Shown: one piece after another, positions 36,398 to 43,470 of the stretch
Layout of the letters: each line of letters starts with the position of its first letter
Numbering within the stretch: the first letter of the stretch is position 1
Virus record (IMG/VR): IMGVR_UViG_3300008266_000112
Location: 1 to 43,470 of that record
DNA length: 43,470 bases
DNA from: a virus
Reading direction: 5' to 3' (one strand)
Translations under genes and position numbers: made by a program
Notes under the pieces: model-generated
Seen by the model: only the letters and a program-made list of their open reading frames with translations
Told to the model about the DNA's origin: nothing
Database searches by the model: none

Positions 36398-37936
36398 ATG
36401 GTTTGCGCCATTAACAAAATTGACAGTAACTTGACGGGCCTTGCCTTCGCCGAAGAAGAATGCTTGAAGCAACTTCCGACGACGCCGGTTTGGTATGGTT
36501 TGGAACCGAATTCTTATTCGGACTTTGGCGGCGAACTTTCGACGGTTGCCCGCGCACCTATCGACCCTTCGCGCCAGAACAAAAAAGGCACGATTACCGA
36601 CCTTGACGCAAGCGGCGGCTTTAATATCGACTTTACGAAGTCGAATCTTACCCGCATTTTGCAAGGTTTCTTCTTCGCAGACGCCCGCGAACTGCCCGCA
36701 ACGAAGCCGCTTAACGCCGCAGCCGTCGCGCTTACTTCCGTTACTTCGGGCACGAAGACTTATGCCGCAGCTTCGGGCCTTGCCGCCTTCGTAGCCGGGC
36801 AACTGGTTTTCGCTTCCGGTTTCACGAATGCAGCGAACAACGGCCTTAAAACTGTCGCTTCTTCGACCGCTGGAACCGTCGTCGTTGCCGAAACCGTCGT
36901 AAGCGAAGCCGCACCGCCCGCCGCCGCAAAGCTGCAAACGGTCGGATTCCAGTTCGCAAGCGGCGACATTAACTTGGCCGTCGTTTCGGGCGTGCCTTCG
37001 TTGGTTGCAACCGCCGCCGACTTTACGACGCTTCCCGGTCTGATTCCCGGCCTTTGGGTCTTCATTGGCGGCGATGATGCCGGAAACCGCTTCGTTAATA
37101 ATGTAGGCTATGCGCGCATTAAGTCGATTGCGGCGAAAGCAATTGCGTTCGACGATACGACCTTTACGCCGGTTGATGAATCCGGCGCGGGCAAGTCGCT
37201 TCGCGTCTTCGTCGGTACGGCCATTCGCAACGAAAAGACCCCTTCGCTTATCAAGCGCCGTTCGTATAACATCGAACGCCAATTGGGCGAAGGTCTGACT
37301 TCGACGCAAGCCGAATACTTGGAAGGCGCAGTAGCCAACGAATTTACGTTGAACATTCCGCAAGCCGACAAGTTGAACGCCGACCTTACGTTTATTGCTT
37401 GCGATAATACGCACCGCAGCGGCGAAGCTGGCGACGAAATCAAGGCAGGAACCCGCGTTTCGGCTTTGGGCGAAGATGCTTACAATACTTCGTCGGACAT
37501 TTACCGAATCAAAATGTCGGTAATTGACCCGGCTTCGTCGAATCCTTCGGCCCTGTTCGGCTATGTTTCCGAAGCGAACGTTTCGATTAACAACAACGTT
37601 TCGCCGACTAAGGCAATCGGCACGCTTGGCGCTTTCGATACCAACGCCGGAAATTTCGAAGTCGGCGGTTCGATTACCGCTTACTTTACGACGATTTCGG
37701 CGGTTCGTGCGGTTCGTCAAAACGCCGACGTTGGTTTGTCTGTTATCGGTGCCAGCAAAAACGCCGGTTTCATTTTCGACATTCCGTTGCTCGGTCTTGG
37801 CGGCGGTCGTCTGAATGTCGAAAAAGACGCGCCGATTACCGTTCCGCTTGAACCCGCAGGCGCGGAAAACGCGAACGGTTATACGATGTTCTACGAAGCG
37901 TTTTCTTATCTGCCTAGTGTGGCAATGCCTGATTAA
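36398..37936 (+). CDS. Major tail (tube) protein, long form
   Basis: The 512-residue protein stands between the tail terminator and the tail chaperones, the place of the tail tube protein. GGAG precedes the ATG. It is longer than most tube proteins (200-300 residues). An Ala/Val/Thr-rich inserted section (about 100-270) may be an extra surface domain. The ends (YGLEPNSYSDFGG near the start; YTMFYEAFSYLP at the end) look like the tube core. It ends at a strong terminator. Confidence 0.75.
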   Translation: MVCAINKIDSNLTGLAFAEEECLKQLPTTPVWYGLEPNSYSDFGGELSTVARAPIDPSRQNKKGTITDLDASGGFNIDFTKSNLTRILQGFFFADARELPATKPLNAAAVALTSVTSGTKTYAAASGLAAFVAGQLVFASGFTNAANNGLKTVASSTAGTVVVAETVVSEAAPPAAAKLQTVGFQFASGDINLAVVSGVPSLVATAADFTTLPGLIPGLWVFIGGDDAGNRFVNNVGYARIKSIAAKAIAFDDTTFTPVDESGAGKSLRVFVGTAIRNEKTPSLIKRRSYNIERQLGEGLTSTQAEYLEGAVANEFTLNIPQADKLNADLTFIACDNTHRSGEAGDEIKAGTRVSALGEDAYNTSSDIYRIKMSVIDPASSNPSALFGYVSEANVSINNNVSPTKAIGTLGAFDTNAGNFEVGGSITAYFTTISAVRAVRQNADVGLSVIGASKNAGFIFDIPLLGLGGGRLNVEKDAPITVPLEPAGAENANGYTMFYEAFSYLPSVAMPD

Positions 37937-37949
37937 TTCGGGTATCATT

Positions 37950-37977
37950 AAAGGGCCGGGCATTCCGGCCCTTTTTT
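37950..37977 (+). terminator. Rho-independent terminator after tail tube gene
   Basis: Stem AAAGGGCCGG / CCGGCCCTTT with a 5-nt loop, followed by a T run. Confidence 0.92.
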
Positions 37978-38004
37978 CTAACCAACTTCGAAGGAGTTTT
38001 GAAA

Positions 38005-38430
38005 ATGTCGCTTTATAAACAGTTTGCCACGAATACCGAAAAGGAAATCGAAGGCATTGAAGTTCAAATGACCGAAGCCGAAAACGACGACGGTTCGATT
38101 CCGACGTTCGTTGTTTCGCGCATGGGCAAGTCGAACAAACGTTATTCGAAAGCCCTTGAAGCGGCTACGCGCCCTTATCGTCGCCAAATCGAACTTGGCA
38201 CGATGAACAACGATAAGGCCGAAGAAATCTTTTTAGGCGTTTTCGTTGATACCGTCTTGAAAGGCTGGAAAAACGTTCGCGACGAATCCGGCGCGGATAT
38301 GCCCTTTACGAAGCAAACCGCAACGAAGCTTTTTAAAGACCTGCCAGAAGTTTATGAACGCTTGCAGGAAGAAGCCAAGTTGTCGGCGAATTTCCGCGAA
38401 GCTTCTTTGGAAGAAGAAGCAAAAAACTAA
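38005..38430 (+). CDS. Tail assembly chaperone, upstream frame (G-like)
   Basis: The 141-residue protein sits between the tube and the tape measure, as lambda gpG does. It is acidic and helical, with a Glu-rich end (LEEEAKN). AAGGAG suits the ATG at 38005. Its last codons are GCA AAA AAC TAA: the heptamer A-AAA-AAC ends right at the stop, allowing -1 slippage into the next ORF to make a G-GT type fusion. It would bind the tape measure during tail assembly. Confidence 0.85.
   Translation: MSLYKQFATNTEKEIEGIEVQMTEAENDDGSIPTFVVSRMGKSNKRYSKALEAATRPYRRQIELGTMNNDKAEEIFLGVFVDTVLKGWKNVRDESGADMPFTKQTATKLFKDLPEVYERLQEEAKLSANFREASLEEEAKN
38421..38427 (+). promoter_or_regulatory. -1 programmed frameshift slippery site
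   Basis: AAAAAAC in phase A-AAA-AAC, directly followed by the in-frame TAA. A -1 shift continues as CTA ACC GAA GTT TTG, in frame with 38439-38774. The extended product would have about 256 residues. Confidence 0.85.
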
Positions 38431-38438
38431 CCGAAGTT

Positions 38439-38774
38439 TTGGCGTATCTGTTGGAACTTGGCCCAATCGAACAGAACATAGCGAAACAGGCAATGCGGGC
38501 AGGGCAACCAATACCCGACCGCATAGCCAACGCGCCAGAACTTGAAATGGGCTTGCAGTTGTATTTGCAAGCCTTTTTTGATTTGGATTCGGAACGGTCG
38601 CACGCTATGGCCCCGACGCCGATTCCTTGGACAAGTATTGCAGCGTATGCAAGGGCTTTTGAATTTGACGAAGAACAAACCGAAGATTTGTTTTTTCATG
38701 TTCGAAGAATGGATGCGGAACACCTTAAACGGATTTCCGCGAAGATAGACAGTAAAACAAAGGCGAAGAAGTAA
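38439..38774 (+). CDS. Tail assembly chaperone, frameshifted extension (T-like)
   Basis: This 111-residue frame has only a TTG as first start and no good Shine-Dalgarno, whereas the upstream gene ends in a perfect -1 slippery heptamer leading into it (effective extension from 38427). It should therefore be read as the T part of a G-GT fusion. It has helical, acidic and Met/Leu-rich features (IAKQAMRAGQPIPDRIANAPELEMG, FDEEQTEDLFFHVRRMD). The T domain recruits tail tube subunits to the tape measure in lambda. It ends overlapping the next start (TAATG). Confidence 0.85.
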   Translation: MAYLLELGPIEQNIAKQAMRAGQPIPDRIANAPELEMGLQLYLQAFFDLDSERSHAMAPTPIPWTSIAAYARAFEFDEEQTEDLFFHVRRMDAEHLKRISAKIDSKTKAKK

Positions 38775-39205
38775 TGGCAAGTTTGCTAGATTTGGCGGCA
38801 AGTTTAGAACGAAAGGCAAAGTCTATCGACGAAGCCGCGTCTAAACTTGCCGTCGAAACTGCGCAAACAATCGTCGGCGACTTGGCATTTAAAACGCCGG
38901 TTGATACTTCGCAAGCTTTGTCGAACTGGATTGTAACGCTTGATTCGCCTTCGACCGGGAAGATTAAACCGCATTTTCCCGGCGAAGGCGGTTCCACTCA
39001 AAAATCTAGCGCAGCGGAAACAATCAACCAAGCGCGCGCCGTATTGGCTGCAAAGAAGCCCGGCCAAAAGATTTATATAACGAACAATCTTCCTTATATT
39101 CGTCGTTTAAATGACGGATATTCGAAACAAGCCCCGGCGGGTTTTGTCGAACGTGCGGTTTTAATTGGCCGCAAGATGCGCAAGAACTTTAAGATAAAAG
39201 GTTAA
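38774..39205 (+). CDS. HK97 gp10-like / tail completion-type protein
   Basis: The 143-residue protein has the pattern of HK97 gp10-like proteins: an N-terminal helical region (LLDLAASLERKAKSIDEAASKLAVETAQTIV), then FKTPVDTSQALSNW and a late Y-x-R-R-L-N-D-G-Y-S, plus FVERAV. Such proteins usually sit with connector genes; here it lies between chaperones and tape measure. It couples to the previous gene by TAATG. Confidence 0.7.
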   Translation: MASLLDLAASLERKAKSIDEAASKLAVETAQTIVGDLAFKTPVDTSQALSNWIVTLDSPSTGKIKPHFPGEGGSTQKSSAAETINQARAVLAAKKPGQKIYITNNLPYIRRLNDGYSKQAPAGFVERAVLIGRKMRKNFKIKG

Positions 39206-39208
39206 GAA

Positions 39209-42200
39209 ATGGCAGACGAAAATATTAGCATTGAAATTGCCGACAAGGTTTCGCCTTCCATTTCGAACAAGCTTGTAAAGATTGCCGAAAATGCCCGCGC
39301 AGCCGACGCCGCAGTTAAGAACCTGCAAACGCAACTTGCGTCGTTGAATTCTAGCGCGCTTTCAAACATTCAAGCCGCAACGCAAGGCGCAACGCAAGCC
39401 CTTCAACAAAACGCACTTGCCGCGCAACGGCTGGCAACCGAACAAGCCCGAACCGCAAGCGCAGCCGCCCAAGCCGCCGCAGCGCAGACGCGCGCCAGCA
39501 CGGCCCAAACCCAAGGCGCGACCGCTGCGCAGAACCTAGCAAGCGCCACGACCCGTAGCACGACCGCCCAAACGCAAGGCCAGACGGCGGCGCAGCGCCT
39601 AGCGACCGAACAGCAACGCACCGCCGCGCAAACGGCCAATGCCGCAGCCGCAGCCGACCGGGCCGCGCTTGCTGCGCTTCGGCTTCAACAGGCCCAAGAC
39701 CGGGCGGCGCAGGCCAGCAAGAACGCCGGAACGTCGATTATGTCGTTCGTTCGCGGCGCGGCTGCATTGGTCGGCGTAGGTCTGTCGGCAACTGCAATTC
39801 TTGGCGCAGCCGACGCATATACGGTTCTTCAAAACAAGTTGCAAAACGTTTCGGAAACCGCAGCGCAAACCGACGCAATTACGAATCGTTTGTTCGAAAC
39901 AGCGAACCGCACGCGAACGCCGGTACAGGAAACCGCCCAAGCTTTTACCCGCTTTGATATGGCGTTGAAAAACCTTGGCAAGTCGCAAGACGATTCGTTG
40001 CGTCTTACCGAAACCGTTAATAAAATGCTTGTCGTTTCTGGCGCAACTGCCAATGAAGCGGGTTCGGCATTGCTGCAACTTTCGCAGGCATTCAATAAAG
40101 GCAAGTTGGACGGCGACGAATTCCGTTCGGTTATGGAACTTATGCCGAATGCAGCCGACGCAATCGCGAAACGTCTTGGCGTAACGCGCGGCGAACTGTT
40201 GAAGCTTGCGCCCGAAGGCAAGATTACGGCGAAAGTGATGTTCGACGCATTTACGGCGGCTGCGGCTGGCATAGATGCGAAATTCGGAAAGACGGTGCCC
40301 ACATTGTCGCAGGCGATGACCGTTCTTCGCAACAATGCGACGCAAACGTTCGGCGAAATGAATAAATCGCTTGGCATTACTGCCGGGCTTTCGAAGGCGC
40401 TTATTTTCCTTGCCGAAAATATGAAGACTGTTGCTTTCGTCGTTGCAGTCTTGGGCGCTGCGCTGTTGGTCGCATTCGGCCCGGCTTTGATTGGTGCAAT
40501 TTCCGCCGCAGCTTCCGCCGTTTGGGCCTTCACTGTCGCGATTGCGGCTAACCCTATCGGCTTGCTTGTTGTGGGCATAACCGCAGCCGTTGCGGCAATC
40601 GCAATTTTTGGCGACCAAATCGCCGTAACTTCCGACGGTCTGGTTTCGTTGAAAGACGTTGCTTTGGCTGTATGGTCGTTTATTTCCGACGGTGCGGGCG
40701 CTGTTGCCGGTTTGATTAAGGAATATTGGAACATTGCAATCGACTTCGTTAATTCGAAAACCGACGGCATGGGCGAAAAGTTCCGCGATATTGGTTCCGC
40801 AATTGTCCAATTTGCAAAGACTGTTGTTAATACTTATATCGGTCTTTGGGTCGGCGTTTATAACGCGGTCGTTAATGGCTGGCAGTTATTCCCCGCAGCA
40901 ATGCGCGATATTTTCGCAATGACGCTTAATTCAGTCGTCGGCATTACCGAAAAAATCGTAAATGCTGCGCTTGAAGGTATTAACAAAATTACCGAACTTG
41001 CGAACCAAGGCGCGGAAAAACTAGGTATCGGAAAAATCTTCGAAGGCGGTTTGTCTGTTTCGTTGGACAAATACAAAATGGACGTAACCGGCGCGGCTTC
41101 GGATTTGGCCGGAACCGTGAAAGGCGCATTTTCTAGCGCATTCGGAACGGATTTCGTCGGAAGCGCCGTCGGCGCTATCGAAGCCCGCGCGCGTCAAATC
41201 AGCGGCGCACGACGCGCGACCGAAGGCGCAGGTTCCGCCTTGCGCGGCGCTGGCACTGCCCCGGTTGCTTCGCCAGACGCCAAAGCCTTAAAGGCTGCGC
41301 AGAAACGCGCCGACGAAATGGCAAAGGTTAATCGCAACCTTGACGAAGAATTGACCGCGCTTCAACGCTTAGGCCCGGCTTACGTCGTTTCTAATCGTTT
41401 GCTTGAAATTGAAAATAATTTGCTTGATAAGAAAATCAAGCTTACGGATTCAGAACGTGAAAGCATTAAGGCGAAGCTTCAAGCAATCCAAGACCAAAAA
41501 GCGGCGAACGCACTTAGCGAAATCAATAAAGAACTAGACCAACAATCGGCGATTTTGGGCAAGCTTGGGCCGCAACAAGAAATCGCCCAACAAATGCAGC
41601 AATATCAAAACGATTTGTATTCGCGCGGAATCATCCTTAACCAACAGGAAACCGCCGCATTGCAAAAGCGCCTTGAAGTATTGCAGCAAGAAAAGGCAGT
41701 TTCGCAAGAACTGAATAAGATTTATTCCGAAACCGAAGGCAAGAAACTTTCGCTTCAACAGCAAACGACCGCGCTTAATCAAGCATACGCGCAAGGCTTA
41801 ATCAACCTTGACGCATATTCGAACCGACTTGTTAAAATTGGTTTGGATATGACGAACCTTAAACTTCAAGCGCAGGAAGGAACGTTTAACGACGTTATGA
41901 TTTCCGGCCTTGGTTCGATTGTGTCGCAATATGAAGGCGTAATGTCCGGCCTGTCGGATGCTTTCGGCGGATTCTTTACAAGCTTTACCGACGGCTTCGC
42001 GAATAGCGTAGGCCGTGCCATTGTTTATTCGGAAAACTTAAACGACGCCCTTTCGAATGTTGCAAAAGAAGCCGTCGCCGGTTTGATTTCCGCACTTGTT
42101 AAACTTGGTATTCAATACGTCGTAAATGCCGCGCTTGGTCAAGCTATCGGGGCTTCGTCTTTGGCTGCGCAAACGGCGGCGTCTGCGGCGGCTGCAACGG

Positions 42201-42739
42201 CCACGGCTGCGGCTTGGGCAACGCCTGCCGCCTTGGTATCCCTTGCCAGCTTTGGCGCTAACAGCGTGCCCGCGATGGCCGGGATTACGGCAACGGCTGC
42301 GCTTACCGAAGGTCTTGCACTGGCAAGCGTTGCAGGCTTCGAACAGGGCGGCTATACCGGCAATGTGGGCACGAAAGAAATTGCCGGGGTTGTTCATGGT
42401 CGCGAATATGTATTCGACGCCGCTTCGACTGATAGAATCGGGGTCGGCAATCTTGAAGCAATCCGCAACGGCGCGTCGTATGTTTCTTCGAATACTTCTA
42501 TGGCTGGTTCTAGTTCTTCCGGCGCTGCAATTGCCGTAAATATTGAAAATTACGGCACTTCGAAAGACTTTGAAGTTCAACAAATCAGCGAAAGCGAAGT
42601 TCGAATTATTGCACGTGATGAAGCCCGCGCGGTTGTTCAAAAAGAAGCGCCCGGCGTAGTTGCTTCGCAAATCAGAAACCCGAATTCCAGCGTATCCAAG
42701 TCTTTGGGCCAAAATACGCAAACGCAAAGAAGGCGGTAA
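39209..42739 (+). CDS. Tape measure protein
   Basis: The 1176-residue protein has an Ala/Gln/Thr-rich helical N-terminus (about 35-170). The tape measure N-terminal domain follows (ADAYTVLQNKLQNVSETAAQ..., LLQLSQAFNKGKLDGDEFRSVMELMPNAADAIAKRLGV, about 200-330). Hydrophobic segments lie at about 405-470, a long coiled-coil region at about 700-890, and a Gly/Ala/Thr-rich C-terminal part with another hydrophobic patch. At 3 residues per 4.5 angstroms it would set a tail of about 170 nm. It may also form the ejection channel. It starts 3 nt after the previous stop. Confidence 0.92.
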   Translation: MADENISIEIADKVSPSISNKLVKIAENARAADAAVKNLQTQLASLNSSALSNIQAATQGATQALQQNALAAQRLATEQARTASAAAQAAAAQTRASTAQTQGATAAQNLASATTRSTTAQTQGQTAAQRLATEQQRTAAQTANAAAAADRAALAALRLQQAQDRAAQASKNAGTSIMSFVRGAAALVGVGLSATAILGAADAYTVLQNKLQNVSETAAQTDAITNRLFETANRTRTPVQETAQAFTRFDMALKNLGKSQDDSLRLTETVNKMLVVSGATANEAGSALLQLSQAFNKGKLDGDEFRSVMELMPNAADAIAKRLGVTRGELLKLAPEGKITAKVMFDAFTAAAAGIDAKFGKTVPTLSQAMTVLRNNATQTFGEMNKSLGITAGLSKALIFLAENMKTVAFVVAVLGAALLVAFGPALIGAISAAASAVWAFTVAIAANPIGLLVVGITAAVAAIAIFGDQIAVTSDGLVSLKDVALAVWSFISDGAGAVAGLIKEYWNIAIDFVNSKTDGMGEKFRDIGSAIVQFAKTVVNTYIGLWVGVYNAVVNGWQLFPAAMRDIFAMTLNSVVGITEKIVNAALEGINKITELANQGAEKLGIGKIFEGGLSVSLDKYKMDVTGAASDLAGTVKGAFSSAFGTDFVGSAVGAIEARARQISGARRATEGAGSALRGAGTAPVASPDAKALKAAQKRADEMAKVNRNLDEELTALQRLGPAYVVSNRLLEIENNLLDKKIKLTDSERESIKAKLQAIQDQKAANALSEINKELDQQSAILGKLGPQQEIAQQMQQYQNDLYSRGIILNQQETAALQKRLEVLQQEKAVSQELNKIYSETEGKKLSLQQQTTALNQAYAQGLINLDAYSNRLVKIGLDMTNLKLQAQEGTFNDVMISGLGSIVSQYEGVMSGLSDAFGGFFTSFTDGFANSVGRAIVYSENLNDALSNVAKEAVAGLISALVKLGIQYVVNAALGQAIGASSLAAQTAASAAAATATAAAWATPAALVSLASFGANSVPAMAGITATAALTEGLALASVAGFEQGGYTGNVGTKEIAGVVHGREYVFDAASTDRIGVGNLEAIRNGASYVSSNTSMAGSSSSGAAIAVNIENYGTSKDFEVQQISESEVRIIARDEARAVVQKEAPGVVASQIRNPNSSVSKSLGQNTQTQRRR

Positions 42740-42742
42740 ATC

Positions 42743-43240
42743 ATGGCTTTGACAAAATTTATAATTCCGCCTGAAAATTCGGCGTATTCGGTAACAGACG
42801 GAAAAGAAGTCGTCGCAACGCAACTTGACGGCGGCGCGTCGCGCTATCGTCGTGATATTTTAGGCGCGACTTCAACAGTTAATGTTTCTTGGATTTTGGG
42901 GCCGGATGAATACAAATATCTTCGTTCGTTTTATCGCGCTTTAACTTTGAAAGGCGCGAAGCCGTTTTTAATTGATTTGATATTGGACGAACCTACATTT
43001 ACCGAACATAAGTCTTATTTCATTCCGGGTTCGATGCAACTTACAGCGCAAAAAGGTTTGACTTATTGGATTTCCGCGCAACTTGAAGTCGCACCGGCTG
43101 AAATTGATTACGAAGCCGAAGCCGATTTTGCCGTAATTTATAGCAACTTTGGCGCAAATTGGGAAACAACTTTTCCGCCCTTTGATGACGAGTTGAACAC
43201 GCTTATTAATATCGAAATTCCAAACGACTTGGCGGTTTAA
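42743..43240 (+). CDS. Distal tail / minor tail protein (DUF2163- or M-like position)
   Basis: The 165-residue protein follows the tape measure and precedes the DUF1833-like gene, where siphophages encode the distal minor tail proteins. Beta strands dominate (VNVSWILGPDEYKYLRSFYRAL, KPFLIDLIL, KSYFIPGSMQLTAQKGLTYWISAQLEV). It would link tail tube and tip. The exact family is uncertain. Confidence 0.65.
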   Translation: MALTKFIIPPENSAYSVTDGKEVVATQLDGGASRYRRDILGATSTVNVSWILGPDEYKYLRSFYRALTLKGAKPFLIDLILDEPTFTEHKSYFIPGSMQLTAQKGLTYWISAQLEVAPAEIDYEAEADFAVIYSNFGANWETTFPPFDDELNTLINIEIPNDLAV

Positions 43241-43241
43241 T

Positions 43242-43470
43242 ATGACAACTTACGCCGAATTCTTTTTAAAATCTAAATCAAGCGTTGTTCAATTGGAAAC
43301 GCTGGAAATTTCGCATCCTGATTTTACGAAAGTTTATCGGGTTGTTCGCAATGCTGTTCAAGGCGTTACGGTTGCGCTTGAAAATAATTCGTCGGCAACG
43401 TTTGATTATTACCCGTTGAAGATTGAAAACGCCGGAATTCGAAACGACCTAGACCAATCAATTACAATAA
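43242..43470 (+). CDS. DUF1833-like minor tail protein, 5' part (continues at base 1)
   Basis: The ATG one base after the previous stop begins MTTYAEFFLKSKSSVVQLET. The frame reaches the contig end and, after removing the 114-bp overlap, continues at base 1 to the stop at 386, giving 166 residues. The function and family are described at the 1-386 entry. Confidence 0.85.
   Translation, partial: MTTYAEFFLKSKSSVVQLETLEISHPDFTKVYRVVRNAVQGVTVALENNSSATFDYYPLKIENAGIRNDLDQSITI
43357..43470. repeat. Terminal direct repeat, right copy
   Basis: Identical to 1-114; the overlap used to close the circular contig. Confidence 0.95.

Noticed and set aside
36272-37963. 563-residue ORF on the minus strand opposite the tail tube gene
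   Set aside because: It lies opposite a well-supported structural gene with good ribosome site and terminator. Its sequence is Arg/Asn/Cys-rich without motifs. Strong codon bias (few TTA, CTA, TCA on the sense strand) keeps the mirror frame open.
39599-40810. 403-residue minus-strand ORF inside the tape measure gene
   Set aside because: Shadow of the tape measure gene; no ribosome site, no recognisable domain, composition is that of a reversed coding frame.
1-43470. tRNA genes, CRISPR arrays, insertion sequences, integrase or attachment site
   Set aside because: No tRNA cloverleaf, spacer-repeat array, transposase or integrase motif was seen in any frame. A tRNA scan would be decisive for weak tRNAs.

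Overview
The window is the complete genome of a tailed double-stranded DNA phage (Caudoviricetes). The first 114 bases recur exactly as the last 114 (1-114 = 43357-43470), so the contig closes into a circle of 43,356 bp, and one tail gene runs across the cut (43242 to the end, then 1-386). A long tape measure, a lambda-like tail-tip set (DUF1833-type, NlpC/P60, J-like) and no contractile sheath point to siphovirus morphology. A lipoprotein o-spanin nested in an i-spanin gene points to a Gram-negative host. There is no integrase, recombinase or clear lysogeny switch, so a virulent lifestyle is likely (inference).

Layout. 1-7873 (+): distal tail proteins, host-specificity protein J, an SGNH-hydrolase-like fibre and a lectin-like protein, closed by a terminator. 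7916-17488 (-): replication and recombination genes (family B DNA polymerase, probable sliding clamp, small MazG-like protein, SF2 helicase, Cas4/RecB-like nuclease, DUF3268 zinc-finger protein, DUF669 SSB-like protein, Sak4-like ATPase, winged-helix protein, MazG-like pyrophosphohydrolase). 17489-17648: back-to-back divergent promoters around a palindrome. 17649-20182 (+): Cro-like HTH protein and primase-helicase. 20315-25763 (+): small early genes, many Cys-rich, with a GGQ-less release-factor-like protein, VRR-NUC nuclease and dCMP deaminase. A 366-bp AT-rich gap at 21110-21475 holds a large dyad. 25908-27460 (+): lysis cassette (two holin-like proteins, endolysin, nested spanins). 27526-43240 (+): terminase, DUF4055 portal, head morphogenesis, scaffold, capsid, connectors, tail tube, frameshifted tail chaperones and tape measure.

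Working together: leftward and rightward early operons fire from the divergent promoters and from further early promoters sharing an extended -35 region. The primase-helicase, polymerase, clamp, helicase and recombination proteins copy the genome; the deaminase and MazG-like enzymes adjust nucleotide pools; late genes start near 27468.

The two strongest genome-scale signals are not genes. The trinucleotide GAG/CTC is almost absent from both strands (none seen in 7916-17488), surviving mainly in Shine-Dalgarno sequences. A 9-bp motif, DTGTGGGCW, occurs 24 times on both strands, in and between genes, often built from codons that are otherwise rare here. All counts are by eye.
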